64,000 nucleotides of DNA, taken from a virus. The position numbers and the translations under genes were made by a program. The stretch lies in the IMG/VR virus record IMGVR_UViG_3300042515_001753, positions 169,887 to 233,886 of that record. The stretch is one strand, 5' to 3'. This document shows positions 1 to 6,916 of the stretch, in pieces. Within the stretch, counting starts at the first letter, position 1. Each line of letters starts with the position of its first letter. A model generated the notes under the pieces. The model searched no databases and had not been told where the DNA came from. It saw nothing but the letters and a program-made list of their open reading frames with translations.

Positions 1-349
1 CAGTCCAAAGTGTGGAACCTATGAAATTCCAATCTTGGATTTTCACCACACTATTTTCCATCAGGTGAATACCATCAGGTAGATGCTCTGCAAGAACATT
101 CCAAGTTCCTTCGTAGTTGTATCCATATGCTTCGTGGTTTCCTGCAAGATACAGAACCCAATCAAAGTTATCTACACACCTTTGTAGAAAGTCCTTATAA
201 ACTTTCTTAAGAGGTCCGTCCTTCTTAAAATGACGAGCACATAGAATGTCCCCACCAAGAATTAGGACTTCACCTTCTCCCAGATCAGGAACACCGTGAC
301 CGTGCTCGCAACACTCTAAATGTAAATCCGAAATCACGCGCACTCTCAT
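1..349 (-). CDS. calcineurin-like metallophosphoesterase (3' part outside window)
   Basis: The first 116 residues of a minus-strand protein are visible; the rest lies beyond position 1. Metal-binding motifs of the calcineurin-like phosphoesterase fold are clear: SDLHLE (residues 7-12), GGDIL (about 33-37) and the AGNHE signature (about 72-76). Such enzymes use a dinuclear metal centre to hydrolyse phosphodiesters or phosphomonoesters; the substrate cannot be told. The ATG at 349 overlaps the TGA of the upstream 72-residue gene in an ATGA arrangement, implying translational coupling. Recognisable as a fold family, not as a specific T4 gene. Confidence 0.8.
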   Translation of the reverse strand, partial: MRVRVISDLHLECCEHGHGVPDLGEGEVLILGGDILCARHFKKDGPLKKVYKDFLQRCVDNFDWVLYLAGNHEAYGYNYEGTWNVLAEHLPDGIHLMENSVVKIQDWNFIGSTLWT

Positions 350-564
350 AATACCTCCCAGTGTGCGTCAGCTTTGTCACCAAAACGATTTACACCCTCA
401 CGAGTTGATACCCAAAAAAAGTATTTGCGATTTGCTGATGCGAGAAACAACTCACCACCAGTATCCTGTTCTACAACACACAGAGGATTACCCTCCATCG
501 TGTTAGCAAGACGGTTCTTTGCCTTACTGGATTTGGGTTTGACTGTGACTAATCGGCGGTTCAT
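346..564 (-). CDS. small hypothetical protein, 72 aa
   Basis: A basic N-terminus (MNRRLVTVKPKSSKAKNR) is followed by a compact domain with NPLCVVEQDTGG and a Trp-rich tail. No family is recognised. It is the first gene behind the early-type promoter at 586-629 and is coupled by ATGA to the phosphoesterase. Its length and position fit the many small early genes of cyanomyoviruses. Confidence 0.6.
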   Translation of the reverse strand: MNRRLVTVKPKSSKAKNRLANTMEGNPLCVVEQDTGGELFLASANRKYFFWVSTREGVNRFGDKADAHWEVL

Positions 565-585
565 CGGTCTGTTTTAGATATACTC

Positions 586-629
586 ATTATAGGGGTAGTT
601 TCACCCATTTTGGGGGTGGTTGTGCCAGT
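586..629 (-). promoter_or_regulatory. early-type promoter with ACTGGCAC box and hairpin
   Basis: Read on the minus strand, an ACTGGCAC box (622-629) is followed by a CACCC/GGGTG hairpin (602-606 with 614-618) and a perfect TATAAT -10 (586-591), 22 bp upstream of the start codon at 564. No good -35 is seen. The same layout recurs at 2438, 3058 and 6797. Confidence 0.6.
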
Positions 630-645
630 TCTTCAATTGGATTAG

Positions 646-843
646 TCATTCCGATTTTAGCATAGAAAAATACATCTTATAGTATTTTTTCTTGAGTTGA
701 GTTATGATCTCAAAGTCTTCTTCATCAATACAATCAAGTAAGTATGAAACTCCCTCAAGCTCACTCAATAATCTTGCTATTGTTGTTGAGTTCAGTTGCT
801 TTACATTCCATTTCTGCCTGAAGTTCTCTTGCGAGTTTTTCAT
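646..843 (-). CDS. small hypothetical protein, 65 aa
   Basis: A charged, probably helical protein with no recognised family. Its ATG (843) lies inside the preceding gene, giving an 83-bp out-of-frame overlap. A GGAAGT sequence just upstream could serve as ribosome binding site. The overlap is unusually long for this genome, so either this protein or the C-terminus of its neighbour may be misassigned. Confidence 0.45.
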   Translation of the reverse strand: MKNSQENFRQKWNVKQLNSTTIARLLSELEGVSYLLDCIDEEDFEIITQLKKKYYKMYFSMLKSE

Positions 844-1033
844 ACTTCCATTTCATCATCAGGTTTGTAATAGGATTTTTTGGATGAAGTCTTATCATCC
901 ATAACATTCTTTCGGTATTGATTTTTATAATTTTGAAAATAAGAGTCAAATATACTGCTATATTTTCATCTACCCATATAAGGTATGCAAGTATTCCAAA
1001 TATTACCACACAGGCAGATTGAAATGGAGTCAT
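761..1033 (-). CDS. small membrane protein, 90 aa
   Basis: Residues 5-35 contain two hydrophobic stretches (ACVVIFGILAYLIWV and IAVYLTLIFKII), then a basic helical tail. It is probably an inner-membrane protein with a cytoplasmic C-terminus; the function is unknown. The start codon follows the TAA of the upstream 188-residue gene by one base (TAAAATG), so the two are likely cotranslated. The 3' end overlaps the next small gene by 83 bp. Confidence 0.5.
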   Translation of the reverse strand: MTPFQSACVVIFGILAYLIWVDENIAVYLTLIFKIIKINTERMLWMIRLHPKNPITNLMMKWKYEKLARELQAEMECKATELNNNSKIIE

Positions 1034-1034
1034 T

Positions 1035-1601
1035 TTAGTCCCAAAAAATTTCTAGTGATTTGAGAGCACGAAAGAATTGCCCTGCATAATATGTATCAGG
1101 ATTAGACATCTGCTGTAATTCTTTGATGTATGCAATGATACCTTCTGTGGCAGGATTTATCTCAAAATACTCATAAAACCGAAAGACATCAAACTTCTCA
1201 TTATATTGGAACATCGTATTCCAGTTTTCTTGATATCCTTTGGTATAAACATCTTCTCTTTCAATATTATTGAGATTTATGAATTCAAGAGGAATCAGTT
1301 TTGAATCATCTTCACTTCCTTCTGGTTCATCATACTTCATTTCATCAAATAAATCCTTCCCTGTCCTTTTGTTAATCATACGAAGACCATCAGAATACTT
1401 TTGATGAAGGTCTAAATCCTGAACAATCTCAGACTTTTTCCATTCTTTAGACTCATTCAGAAATCTCTGCTTTGTGCTGTAGTATTCATCATCAGTATCA
1501 GATGCACGAAAAACAAGGTTGATACGATAGCAACCTTGTTCGTGATATGATTTCCACTTTCTTTGAGAAAAGTGAAGTATTTCAAATGAGGATTGAGTCA
1601 T
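1035..1601 (-). CDS. hypothetical protein, 188 aa
   Basis: A soluble, acidic protein rich in Tyr, Phe and Glu, beginning MTQSSFEILHFSQRKWKSY. No signal peptide, membrane segment or catalytic motif is seen and no family is recognised. It sits in the minus-strand string of small early-type genes and is followed almost immediately by the membrane protein at 761-1033. Confidence 0.55.
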   Translation of the reverse strand: MTQSSFEILHFSQRKWKSYHEQGCYRINLVFRASDTDDEYYSTKQRFLNESKEWKKSEIVQDLDLHQKYSDGLRMINKRTGKDLFDEMKYDEPEGSEDDSKLIPLEFINLNNIEREDVYTKGYQENWNTMFQYNEKFDVFRFYEYFEINPATEGIIAYIKELQQMSNPDTYYAGQFFRALKSLEIFWD

Positions 1602-1626
1602 TATTCCATTTTATAAGCGAGTATAT

Positions 1627-1830
1627 TTAGAACCCGACTGCCTTAGATTTCTTTTTAGGTTTATCAAGGGCATTTACATAATCCAAATAATCGGGGATTT
1701 GATTGTGAACGAACCAATACCCCTGAACGCCCTCCCAATCGTCAAAAAATACGGTTTTGCCACTTTTCAGGACAAGTTCGTAGTTATGACGGTCATATGG
1801 GACATCAGAGGTTTGTTGAAATACTTCCAT
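1627..1830 (-). CDS. small hypothetical protein, 67 aa
   Basis: The protein has a short aromatic core (FFDDWEGVQGYWF) and a Lys-rich tail (KPKKKSKAVGF). A GTG lies one codon upstream, but the ATG at 1830 is preferred because it forms a TGATG overlap with the stop of the preceding gene. The function is unknown. Confidence 0.6.
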   Translation of the reverse strand: MEVFQQTSDVPYDRHNYELVLKSGKTVFFDDWEGVQGYWFVHNQIPDYLDYVNALDKPKKKSKAVGF

Positions 1831-2030
1831 CACTGAACTCCATCAAACTGACGAACGAACCGAAGACACTGTTTAAATTTTTGGAATTCAGCATCCGAAA
1901 AATTATCAGAAGCATAAGGAATGCCCACAATTGCGGCACAAACCCGATTCACATTCACAGTAATCATCATCTCATTTGCCGATGCCGGTTGAATGAACAG
2001 AAGAGGCAGAAGAAAGACAATCTTTTTCAT
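1830..2030 (-). CDS. small exported protein with signal peptide, 66 aa
   Basis: A classical signal peptide is visible: MKK, a hydrophobic core (IVFLLPLLFI), then a likely Sec cleavage after PASA (about residue 18). The mature part is about 48 residues with two Cys. It is predicted to go to the periplasm; the role is unknown. It is coupled to both neighbours by ATGA/TGATG overlaps. Confidence 0.65.
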   Translation of the reverse strand: MKKIVFLLPLLFIQPASANEMMITVNVNRVCAAIVGIPYASDNFSDAEFQKFKQCLRFVRQFDGVQ

Positions 2031-2281
2031 AGATAGTTCTCAAGACTGGATGATGAACTCCGCTTTCGTGGAGTCTGTTTGACTTTTTTCTGAATGTAAT
2101 CCTTGGCAGTTGTGAGATTGTTTGAGGTATGAACCTGTTCACCATTACAGATAATGACGAACTTATTACCCCAAGGAACTGCTGCCCATTTTCCGTCTTT
2201 AGTTACATAACCGGCAGGGTCTGAAGGTTTATTATTCAGAATATCATAATTAGGAGTATTTGGTATTTTAGGGGTCAGCAT
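2027..2281 (-). CDS. small hypothetical protein, 84 aa
   Basis: Contains a compact central domain (KWAAVPWGNKFVIICNGEQV), then a basic, Ser-rich tail (TPRKRSSSSSLENYL) that looks disordered. The start overlaps the end of the 44-residue gene upstream by 7 bp, and its stop overlaps the exported-protein start by 4 bp. No family is recognised. Confidence 0.55.
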   Translation of the reverse strand: MLTPKIPNTPNYDILNNKPSDPAGYVTKDGKWAAVPWGNKFVIICNGEQVHTSNNLTTAKDYIQKKVKQTPRKRSSSSSLENYL

Positions 2282-2409
2282 GTGACATTCACAACTCTGG
2301 CGTTTGGATTTCGTGCCTCAATAACTCTTTTTGCCTCAGCAGGATTGTTAGCATATACTTCTTCTGTTTGGCGTTGATTACCGGCAATAAAAATCACCCG
2401 ATACTTCAT
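2275..2409 (-). CDS. very small protein, 44 aa
   Basis: Translating from the ATG at 2409 gives MKYRVIFIAGNQRQTEEVYA and on to a stop at 2275. The pattern of an N-terminal beta strand, then xANNPAEAKRVIEARNPNARV, resembles the small 'DUF-type' strand-helix proteins common in phages, where a residue-position signal (YANNPAEA) precedes a helix. It is the first gene behind the promoter at 2438-2480, which supports it as real. Confidence 0.6.
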   Translation of the reverse strand: MKYRVIFIAGNQRQTEEVYANNPAEAKRVIEARNPNARVVNVTC

Positions 2410-2437
2410 TTGAGTTTCCTCTTTTGGTTACTTGTGT

Positions 2438-2480
2438 ATTATAGCAGGAAAGGGGTCCGTTGAGAACCCCCTGTGCCAGT
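2438..2480 (-). promoter_or_regulatory. hairpin plus extended -10 early promoter
   Basis: On the minus strand: ACTGGCAC (2473-2480), a 7-bp GC-rich hairpin (arms 2464-2470 and 2452-2458), TTT, then TGCTATAAT with the -10 at 2438-2443. It lies between the gene ending at 2500 and the 44-residue gene starting at 2409. The hairpin may end upstream transcription while the -10 restarts it. Confidence 0.6.
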
Positions 2481-2499
2481 TTGAAAAGTGTCTTAAGGT

Positions 2500-3036
2500 T
2501 TAAGGAATAAGATCAGAATTACCTCCATCAATCCAAAGATTATCATCTACTTGAATATAACCAATTTCATTTACATTTTCATAATGTTCTTGGAGACGGG
2601 CAACCTTATTTTTCAATCCAATACTTTCGATAACATATCCTTCAAGTGTTTGAGTCGTAACATCCGGATCATCACTAAGTTCTTCCAAATGATGACGTTC
2701 GTTATTATCTACAAGAGGTGCAAGAGTTTCCCAAGTGTTACCAAAACCATTTGCAAGACAAGGATTACAGTTCAACTTATACATTAAATTAGATACCATC
2801 ACCATAATATTTTTAGCATTTGGATTATCAAGTGTATATTCAAATGCTTCAGAAAATCCAAGTCCAGATTGACCCGTTCGAATTACATCAATTTGATTAC
2901 CATCATCATCATAGTTATCACTATAATCAATTGATTGCTCACAAAGTTCTGGTTCGTTGCGAAGTAATTCCCAACAAAACTCAAGAATATTGCAAAGTGT
3001 ATCATATTCAGTTGGAGACAAAATTGGTTTAGTCAT
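2500..3036 (-). CDS. hypothetical protein, 178 aa
   Basis: An acidic, mainly helical-looking protein (MTKPILSPTEYDTLCNILEF at the start) with two Cys near residue 95 (LNCNPCL). There are no recognised motifs. It is isolated between two copies of the hairpin/-10 promoter module (3058 upstream, 2438 downstream), so it probably forms its own transcription unit. Confidence 0.55.
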   Translation of the reverse strand: MTKPILSPTEYDTLCNILEFCWELLRNEPELCEQSIDYSDNYDDDGNQIDVIRTGQSGLGFSEAFEYTLDNPNAKNIMVMVSNLMYKLNCNPCLANGFGNTWETLAPLVDNNERHHLEELSDDPDVTTQTLEGYVIESIGLKNKVARLQEHYENVNEIGYIQVDDNLWIDGGNSDLIP

Positions 3037-3057
3037 AATGTTTTGAAGTGCCTGGAT

Positions 3058-3100
3058 ATTATAGCAGGAAAGGGGTCCCTTGAGAACCCCCTGTGCCAGT
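3058..3100 (-). promoter_or_regulatory. hairpin plus extended -10 early promoter
   Basis: Nearly identical to the module at 2438: ACTGGCAC (3093-3100), a 7-bp hairpin (3084-3090 with 3072-3078), TTT and TGCTATAAT (-10 at 3058-3063), located 22 bp before the ATG at 3036 and directly after the stop of the oxygenase cluster. Confidence 0.6.
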
Positions 3101-3102
3101 TT

Positions 3103-3588
3103 TTAATCTGGACACCCAGCACCATATTTTATGGCAACTGAAAAACGGTGTCTATCATAAAAAGATGTTGCTTTATGAAGTAAACTTGCATTAAAAGCAA
3201 CTAGACGATTTGGAATAGGCAGAATTCCATAAAGTCTTTCATCAATAAAAAATTGAGTTTCTCCACCATCATCCAAATCCCAAGTTTCATTTGGATAATA
3301 TAAAAATGTAACTTCTTCACTACTTCCATCAGTATGAAAATAAGGATTTTCTGATGGAGCAAAACAATTTATGTACATCCTGTACAATTTGAGATTTGTA
3401 ACAAACTCTTTAGTTTTAGTTTTAAATAAATTATAAATTGGTTCGGTTTCTGAAATGTTATGAACCATTCCAGTAGGCGGATGATTTTCATCATCTGCTT
3501 CACCATAGGTATACACAGAAGATTTACAATATTCCAAAACAAAATCAAATTGTTCTTGTGATAGAAAATTATCGGTCACTTCAATCAT
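3103..3588 (-). CDS. 2-oxoglutarate/Fe(II)-dependent oxygenase, tandem copy A
   Basis: The double-stranded beta-helix oxygenase signature is present: the iron facial triad H85-x-D87 (FHTDG) and distal H138, with R146/R148 (YDRHRFSVAIKY) to bind 2-oxoglutarate. The WDLDDGGETQFF segment between them is typical of prolyl-hydroxylase-like members. The substrate is unknown. The ATG at 3588 is preferred over a GTG two codons upstream because it has a GAGGAG ribosome site and an ATGA overlap with its neighbour. Very similar to the next gene, so the two arose by tandem duplication. Last gene of a four-gene oxygenase operon. Confidence 0.85.
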   Translation of the reverse strand: MIEVTDNFLSQEQFDFVLEYCKSSVYTYGEADDENHPPTGMVHNISETEPIYNLFKTKTKEFVTNLKLYRMYINCFAPSENPYFHTDGSSEEVTFLYYPNETWDLDDGGETQFFIDERLYGILPIPNRLVAFNASLLHKATSFYDRHRFSVAIKYGAGCPD

Positions 3589-4175
3589 ATACACTCCTCA
3601 TAATGAATACCGTACTTTATGGCAATTGAAAAGCGATGCCGATTACGAAAAGGTGTTGCCGTATGTTCTAAATTAGCATCAAATGAAATTAAACGATTTG
3701 GAATGGGTGGAATTCCATAAAATCCCCCATCAATAAAAAACTTGGTTTCTCCACCATCATCTAAGTCCCAAGTTTCATTTGGATAATATAGAAATGTAGT
3801 TCCAACCTCTCCATCAGTATGAAAATAAGACTTTTCTAATGCGGCAAAACAATTGATGTAAATTCTTGTAATATCTTTTGTTTTATACTGTGTAAATTGA
3901 GTTTCTATTGAACTTGAAAATAGATCAAACAATTTTTTTTGATTAACAATTTTTGAAGGGTCTCCTCCAATTAAATGTGATTCATCTGATAATGGATTAT
4001 CCTCAGTGTGATGATAAACTTCGTGAACTAATCCAGTACAGTATTTAAAATTAGTTGGAGAATTAGAATCTGAACCGCCACCTTCTCCATAAAAATAAGA
4101 TGCTTTGATACAATAGTCAAGAATAAAAAGATGTTCTTCTTCAGTAAAAAAATTATCATAAACATCAATACTCAT
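3585..4175 (-). CDS. 2-oxoglutarate/Fe(II)-dependent oxygenase, tandem copy B
   Basis: Paralogue of the downstream gene, with the same blocks in the same order: YINCFA, FHTDG (H119, D121), TFLYYPNETWDLDDGGET, PIPNRL, then distal H171 and R179/R181 (RHRFSIAIKYG). Compared with copy A it has an insertion of about 35 residues near position 35-75. All predicted iron and co-substrate ligands are kept, so both copies look active. ATGA overlaps on both sides show tight coupling. Confidence 0.85.
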   Translation of the reverse strand: MSIDVYDNFFTEEEHLFILDYCIKASYFYGEGGGSDSNSPTNFKYCTGLVHEVYHHTEDNPLSDESHLIGGDPSKIVNQKKLFDLFSSSIETQFTQYKTKDITRIYINCFAALEKSYFHTDGEVGTTFLYYPNETWDLDDGGETKFFIDGGFYGIPPIPNRLISFDANLEHTATPFRNRHRFSIAIKYGIHYEECI

Positions 4176-4828
4176 ATTGATTCATCTCCGTACTGCAAAA
4201 CCTTAATATTCATAGCAATTGTTATACGAGGATAATCTTCAGTATAAGCACAAGGTTCTACCGAATGTCTAAGATACGATGGAAACATTATAAAATCTCC
4301 CTCTTGAATTTTTGGTTTATATTTACTATCATATTGATTTCTATTAAACTCTAGTGAAAAACATCTTAATTGCTCTAAAGGGTCTCTAAAAATAGGAGGT
4401 TTATGTCTAGTTTTATCAAATGAAAGAAAATGAATGCAAGAGAAGTGAGTGCTTCTAAAAATATTTCCCAGATGATCATGGTCTTCCTGATATTCTCCAT
4501 TAGTATAGCAATTGTACCATATCTCATCAATCATAATTTGATATGTTGAGTCAAAAAAACTGTCAAGACATTTGGCATATTTTTTTTCTAAAATTGATTG
4601 ATATGTATTGTCTTCTCCAAAAAATATTTCTTCTCCTGGTTTTTCCCCAGAAAAAGATGTTTTAAGTTTATTAGTAAACCATCCTTCGGGAATTGAAAGT
4701 TCCTCAGAATCCTTAAGAATCTTTGGTACTAACATTTCTTTTATTTCATCATTATTTTCAATTTTACTGTGAAAAAATGATACTGGAAAAATAGGAATCC
4801 TACTTTGGTTATCAAAATCTTTACCCAT
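4172..4828 (-). CDS. 2OG-Fe(II) oxygenase-like protein with H-x-H motif
   Basis: The C-terminal half has the order of a 2OG oxygenase: WYNCYTNGEYQEDHDHLGN, a jelly-roll segment, MFPSYLRHSVEPC and a final RITIAMNI strand. The metal motif reads H117-D-H119 rather than H-x-D, with distal H188 and R201, as in the 'putative 2OG-Fe(II) oxygenase' group with an HxH motif. Activity is therefore less certain than for copies A and B. Overlaps its neighbours by 4 and 8 bp. Confidence 0.7.
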   Translation of the reverse strand: MGKDFDNQSRIPIFPVSFFHSKIENNDEIKEMLVPKILKDSEELSIPEGWFTNKLKTSFSGEKPGEEIFFGEDNTYQSILEKKYAKCLDSFFDSTYQIMIDEIWYNCYTNGEYQEDHDHLGNIFRSTHFSCIHFLSFDKTRHKPPIFRDPLEQLRCFSLEFNRNQYDSKYKPKIQEGDFIMFPSYLRHSVEPCAYTEDYPRITIAMNIKVLQYGDESI

Positions 4829-5513
4829 CTATATCATCCTCAATTTTTACTACAATATTTCCAGAAATACTTATCCTATAGTCGTCAGAAGTATAAAATG
4901 GATAAACACTATGATTTAACCAGGATGGAAACATTACCATAGTTCCCTCCCAAGTTTTATCTATAAACAAAGGCAAAGTCTCCATATTTCCATTTGGGGA
5001 AATAAAATGAAATTCAAATAAAGAATTTAAGGATTCATTTGAATTCCTACAATTTTTATGATCTAATTCATTAGTTAAATCATAAGGAATACGCATCCAA
5101 ATTACAAATGAATAATCTCCTGCGTGAGAATGTCGTGGATTAAACTCATATTTTTTTTGCAAGTTAATCCAAAGACTTTCAAGTTCATAATTAATTTCTC
5201 TCTCAAAAAAGTTATTATCGTGGTCAAATTTTTTAACGGGATTTAGTTGCTCGTCTTCTACTACCCGAAAATAACTTTTAGCAACATCAATAGAAAAATT
5301 CTCAATTAAATGTGAGGATTCAGTAGAAAGTTTATATTCTTCTTCAATATTTCCTGCCAAATAATGATTCCATTTTATAAGATTAGATTTATTCTCTAAA
5401 ATAAAATCAATATCTTCATTTATTTTTTCAAGAATATCTTCTGGAAGTTTTGTTCTAACATAATATAAAGATGTAATTGGTTCGGCATATATTTTAAGTT
5501 GTTCTTCATCCAT
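4821..5513 (-). CDS. 2OG-Fe(II) oxygenase-like protein with H-x-H motif
   Basis: First gene of the oxygenase operon. Motifs are RHSHAGDYSFVIW (H128, H130), TMVMFPSWLNHSVYP (distal H201) and DYRISISGNIVV (R213), the same architecture as the gene below, though overall similarity is modest. H-S-H replaces the usual H-x-D. It could be a hydroxylase or a non-catalytic relative. It lies directly downstream of a TGATATAAT promoter element. Confidence 0.7.
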   Translation of the reverse strand: MDEEQLKIYAEPITSLYYVRTKLPEDILEKINEDIDFILENKSNLIKWNHYLAGNIEEEYKLSTESSHLIENFSIDVAKSYFRVVEDEQLNPVKKFDHDNNFFEREINYELESLWINLQKKYEFNPRHSHAGDYSFVIWMRIPYDLTNELDHKNCRNSNESLNSLFEFHFISPNGNMETLPLFIDKTWEGTMVMFPSWLNHSVYPFYTSDDYRISISGNIVVKIEDDIDG

Positions 5514-5535
5514 AATTAATTTGTTCTATAAGTTA

Positions 5536-5541
5536 ATTATA
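5536..5541 (-). promoter_or_regulatory. extended -10 promoter for the oxygenase operon
   Basis: TGATATAAT on the minus strand, 23 bp before the start at 5513, in the short gap after the helicase stop. No recognisable -35, so promoter strength is unclear. Confidence 0.4.
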
Positions 5542-5546
5542 TCACA

Positions 5547-6782
5547 TCAGCGATTGATTGTGCTGACTGCAACGTCTCCCTGCTTAAAGATGATGTCCAC
5601 CACGTTCTGGACCTTCTGTGCGGTGCCCGTAGATGCCTTGTCAAAGGTCGGGCAGATGACCAGACCATAGGATTTGGTGTAGGAGTCCAAAGCACCTGCC
5701 TGAAGGGCACCAGAGCGGATTCCAGCGGCATCTGCAGGGTGAAGGCGCAGCGTCCGCCCAACGGTCTGACCGATGCCCACGATGTCCATAGAGCGCATAA
5801 ACACGACCGCTTCCAGAGCAGAGATGTTGATGCCTTCTGCCAAAATGCTGTGATGAAGAACCACAAACTTCTTGTCTGCATCCTTACCCCATTCGTTGAG
5901 AGTGTCAAAGAACACCTCACGATTCACCTTATCACCATCAATAAATGCACCGTGCTTAGAAGTGATGTGCATCACAGAATAACCTTCCTCTGCCAGTTGT
6001 TCGGCAAAGTCAGTTTCGGAAAGCAAACCAATAATGTGCTTGGTTGCCTTGGCACAAATCAGAATCTTATCAACGGGATTGTCCTGAATGGTCTGAAGAA
6101 GATACTCACAGTCACGCTGAGCAATATCCTCACCCTTGACAGAAAGGCGCATTTGAGTTGCAATCACCTTAGGAGGAATGATGTAACCGTTCTGAACCAG
6201 TTGAGGAGCAGGAACCTTAGCGATGATGCTACCGTAGACCTCAGTATCATTCATACCTGCCTTACCAATTACATTACTGTATTTGGGAGTGGCGGTGAAG
6301 AAGAAACAACGCTCTGCCTCTGCACTGAAATACTCTACCGCAGGGAAGAAATGGCGTTGAATGCTATTGTGCGCCTCATCAAACAAAGTAGTGTTGACTT
6401 TAATATCAGCACGTTGAAGTTGCTGTAGAGAATTATAGGTAGTGAAGATAAGTTTGTGACCTTGTGTTTGTTCGTACCAAGTACGAATTACACTAGGTTT
6501 CGTGGTGCTAAAATGTCTAGTTTCTCCCGAGTGGATATGAAGAACAGAAGCGTTGGTGATGAACTCCAAATATTCACTAGAAAGTTGTTCTGCCAACAAA
6601 ATACGAGGACTAACAACTACAATAGTCTTAGGAGCATCAGACTTGAATTGCTCCATCGCATCAAAGATACCAACGTTGGTCTTACCACCACCGGTAGGAA
6701 ACACACAGATACCTTTAGAATGCTGTTGCAGAGCATTCAGGGCATCTTGCTGGTGGGGACGGAGTTGAATCACGTTTCTCAT
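5547..6782 (-). CDS. superfamily 2 DNA/RNA helicase
   Basis: A 411-residue DExH helicase. Motif I PTGGGKT (29-35), motif II DEAH (135-138), motif III TATP (163-166) and a motif VI-like GIGQTVGRTLR near residue 335 are all present, so ATP-dependent strand separation or remodelling is expected. The Q-motif region (LRPHQQDALNAL) is typical of type III restriction/UvsW-like SF2 enzymes. It may act in recombination-dependent replication like T4 UvsW, but that is inference. It is expressed from two promoters (6797 and 6883). Base composition is less AT-rich than that of the small genes around it. Confidence 0.85.
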   Translation of the reverse strand: MRNVIQLRPHQQDALNALQQHSKGICVFPTGGGKTNVGIFDAMEQFKSDAPKTIVVVSPRILLAEQLSSEYLEFITNASVLHIHSGETRHFSTTKPSVIRTWYEQTQGHKLIFTTYNSLQQLQRADIKVNTTLFDEAHNSIQRHFFPAVEYFSAEAERCFFFTATPKYSNVIGKAGMNDTEVYGSIIAKVPAPQLVQNGYIIPPKVIATQMRLSVKGEDIAQRDCEYLLQTIQDNPVDKILICAKATKHIIGLLSETDFAEQLAEEGYSVMHITSKHGAFIDGDKVNREVFFDTLNEWGKDADKKFVVLHHSILAEGINISALEAVVFMRSMDIVGIGQTVGRTLRLHPADAAGIRSGALQAGALDSYTKSYGLVICPTFDKASTGTAQKVQNVVDIIFKQGDVAVSTINR

Positions 6783-6796
6783 TTGCTTATAGGATT

Positions 6797-6839
6797 ATTA
6801 TACAGCAAAAAAGGGGTCTGTGCGGACCCCTGTGCCAGT
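6797..6839 (-). promoter_or_regulatory. promoter fused to terminator hairpin, helicase leader
   Basis: ACTGGCAC box (6832-6839), terminator hairpin (6813-6830), T-run, then GTATAAT with the -10 at 6797-6802, 15 bp before the helicase ATG. The best -35 (CGCACA, in the hairpin loop) is poor. Confidence 0.55.
6807..6830 (-). terminator. intrinsic terminator upstream of helicase
   Basis: On the minus strand a perfect 6-bp stem GGGGTC/GACCCC with a 6-nt loop is followed by six T. It would stop late transcripts coming from the fibre gene that ends at 6917, just before the helicase. Confidence 0.75.
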
Positions 6840-6882
6840 TCTTAAAGTGTCTTAGTATCTCATCTTCAACGGAGACAAACCT

Positions 6883-6911
6883 AGTCTACAGCGATTTAGA
6901 GATTATGTCAA
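6883..6911 (-). promoter_or_regulatory. sigma70-type promoter (TTGACA-17-TAGACT)
   Basis: Consensus -35 TTGACA (6906-6911), an exact 17-bp spacer and -10 TAGACT (6883-6888), placed directly after the fibre stop codon and upstream of the terminator hairpin, so its transcript must pass that hairpin to reach the helicase. Confidence 0.55.
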
Positions 6912-6916
6912 GCCCC

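Noticed and set aside
5537-5920. Minus-strand 127-residue frame inside the helicase
   Set aside because: Overlaps the helicase in another frame; the helicase has complete motifs.
5739-6428. Plus-strand 229-residue frame opposite the helicase
   Set aside because: Antisense to a gene with full SF2 motifs; no supporting signals.
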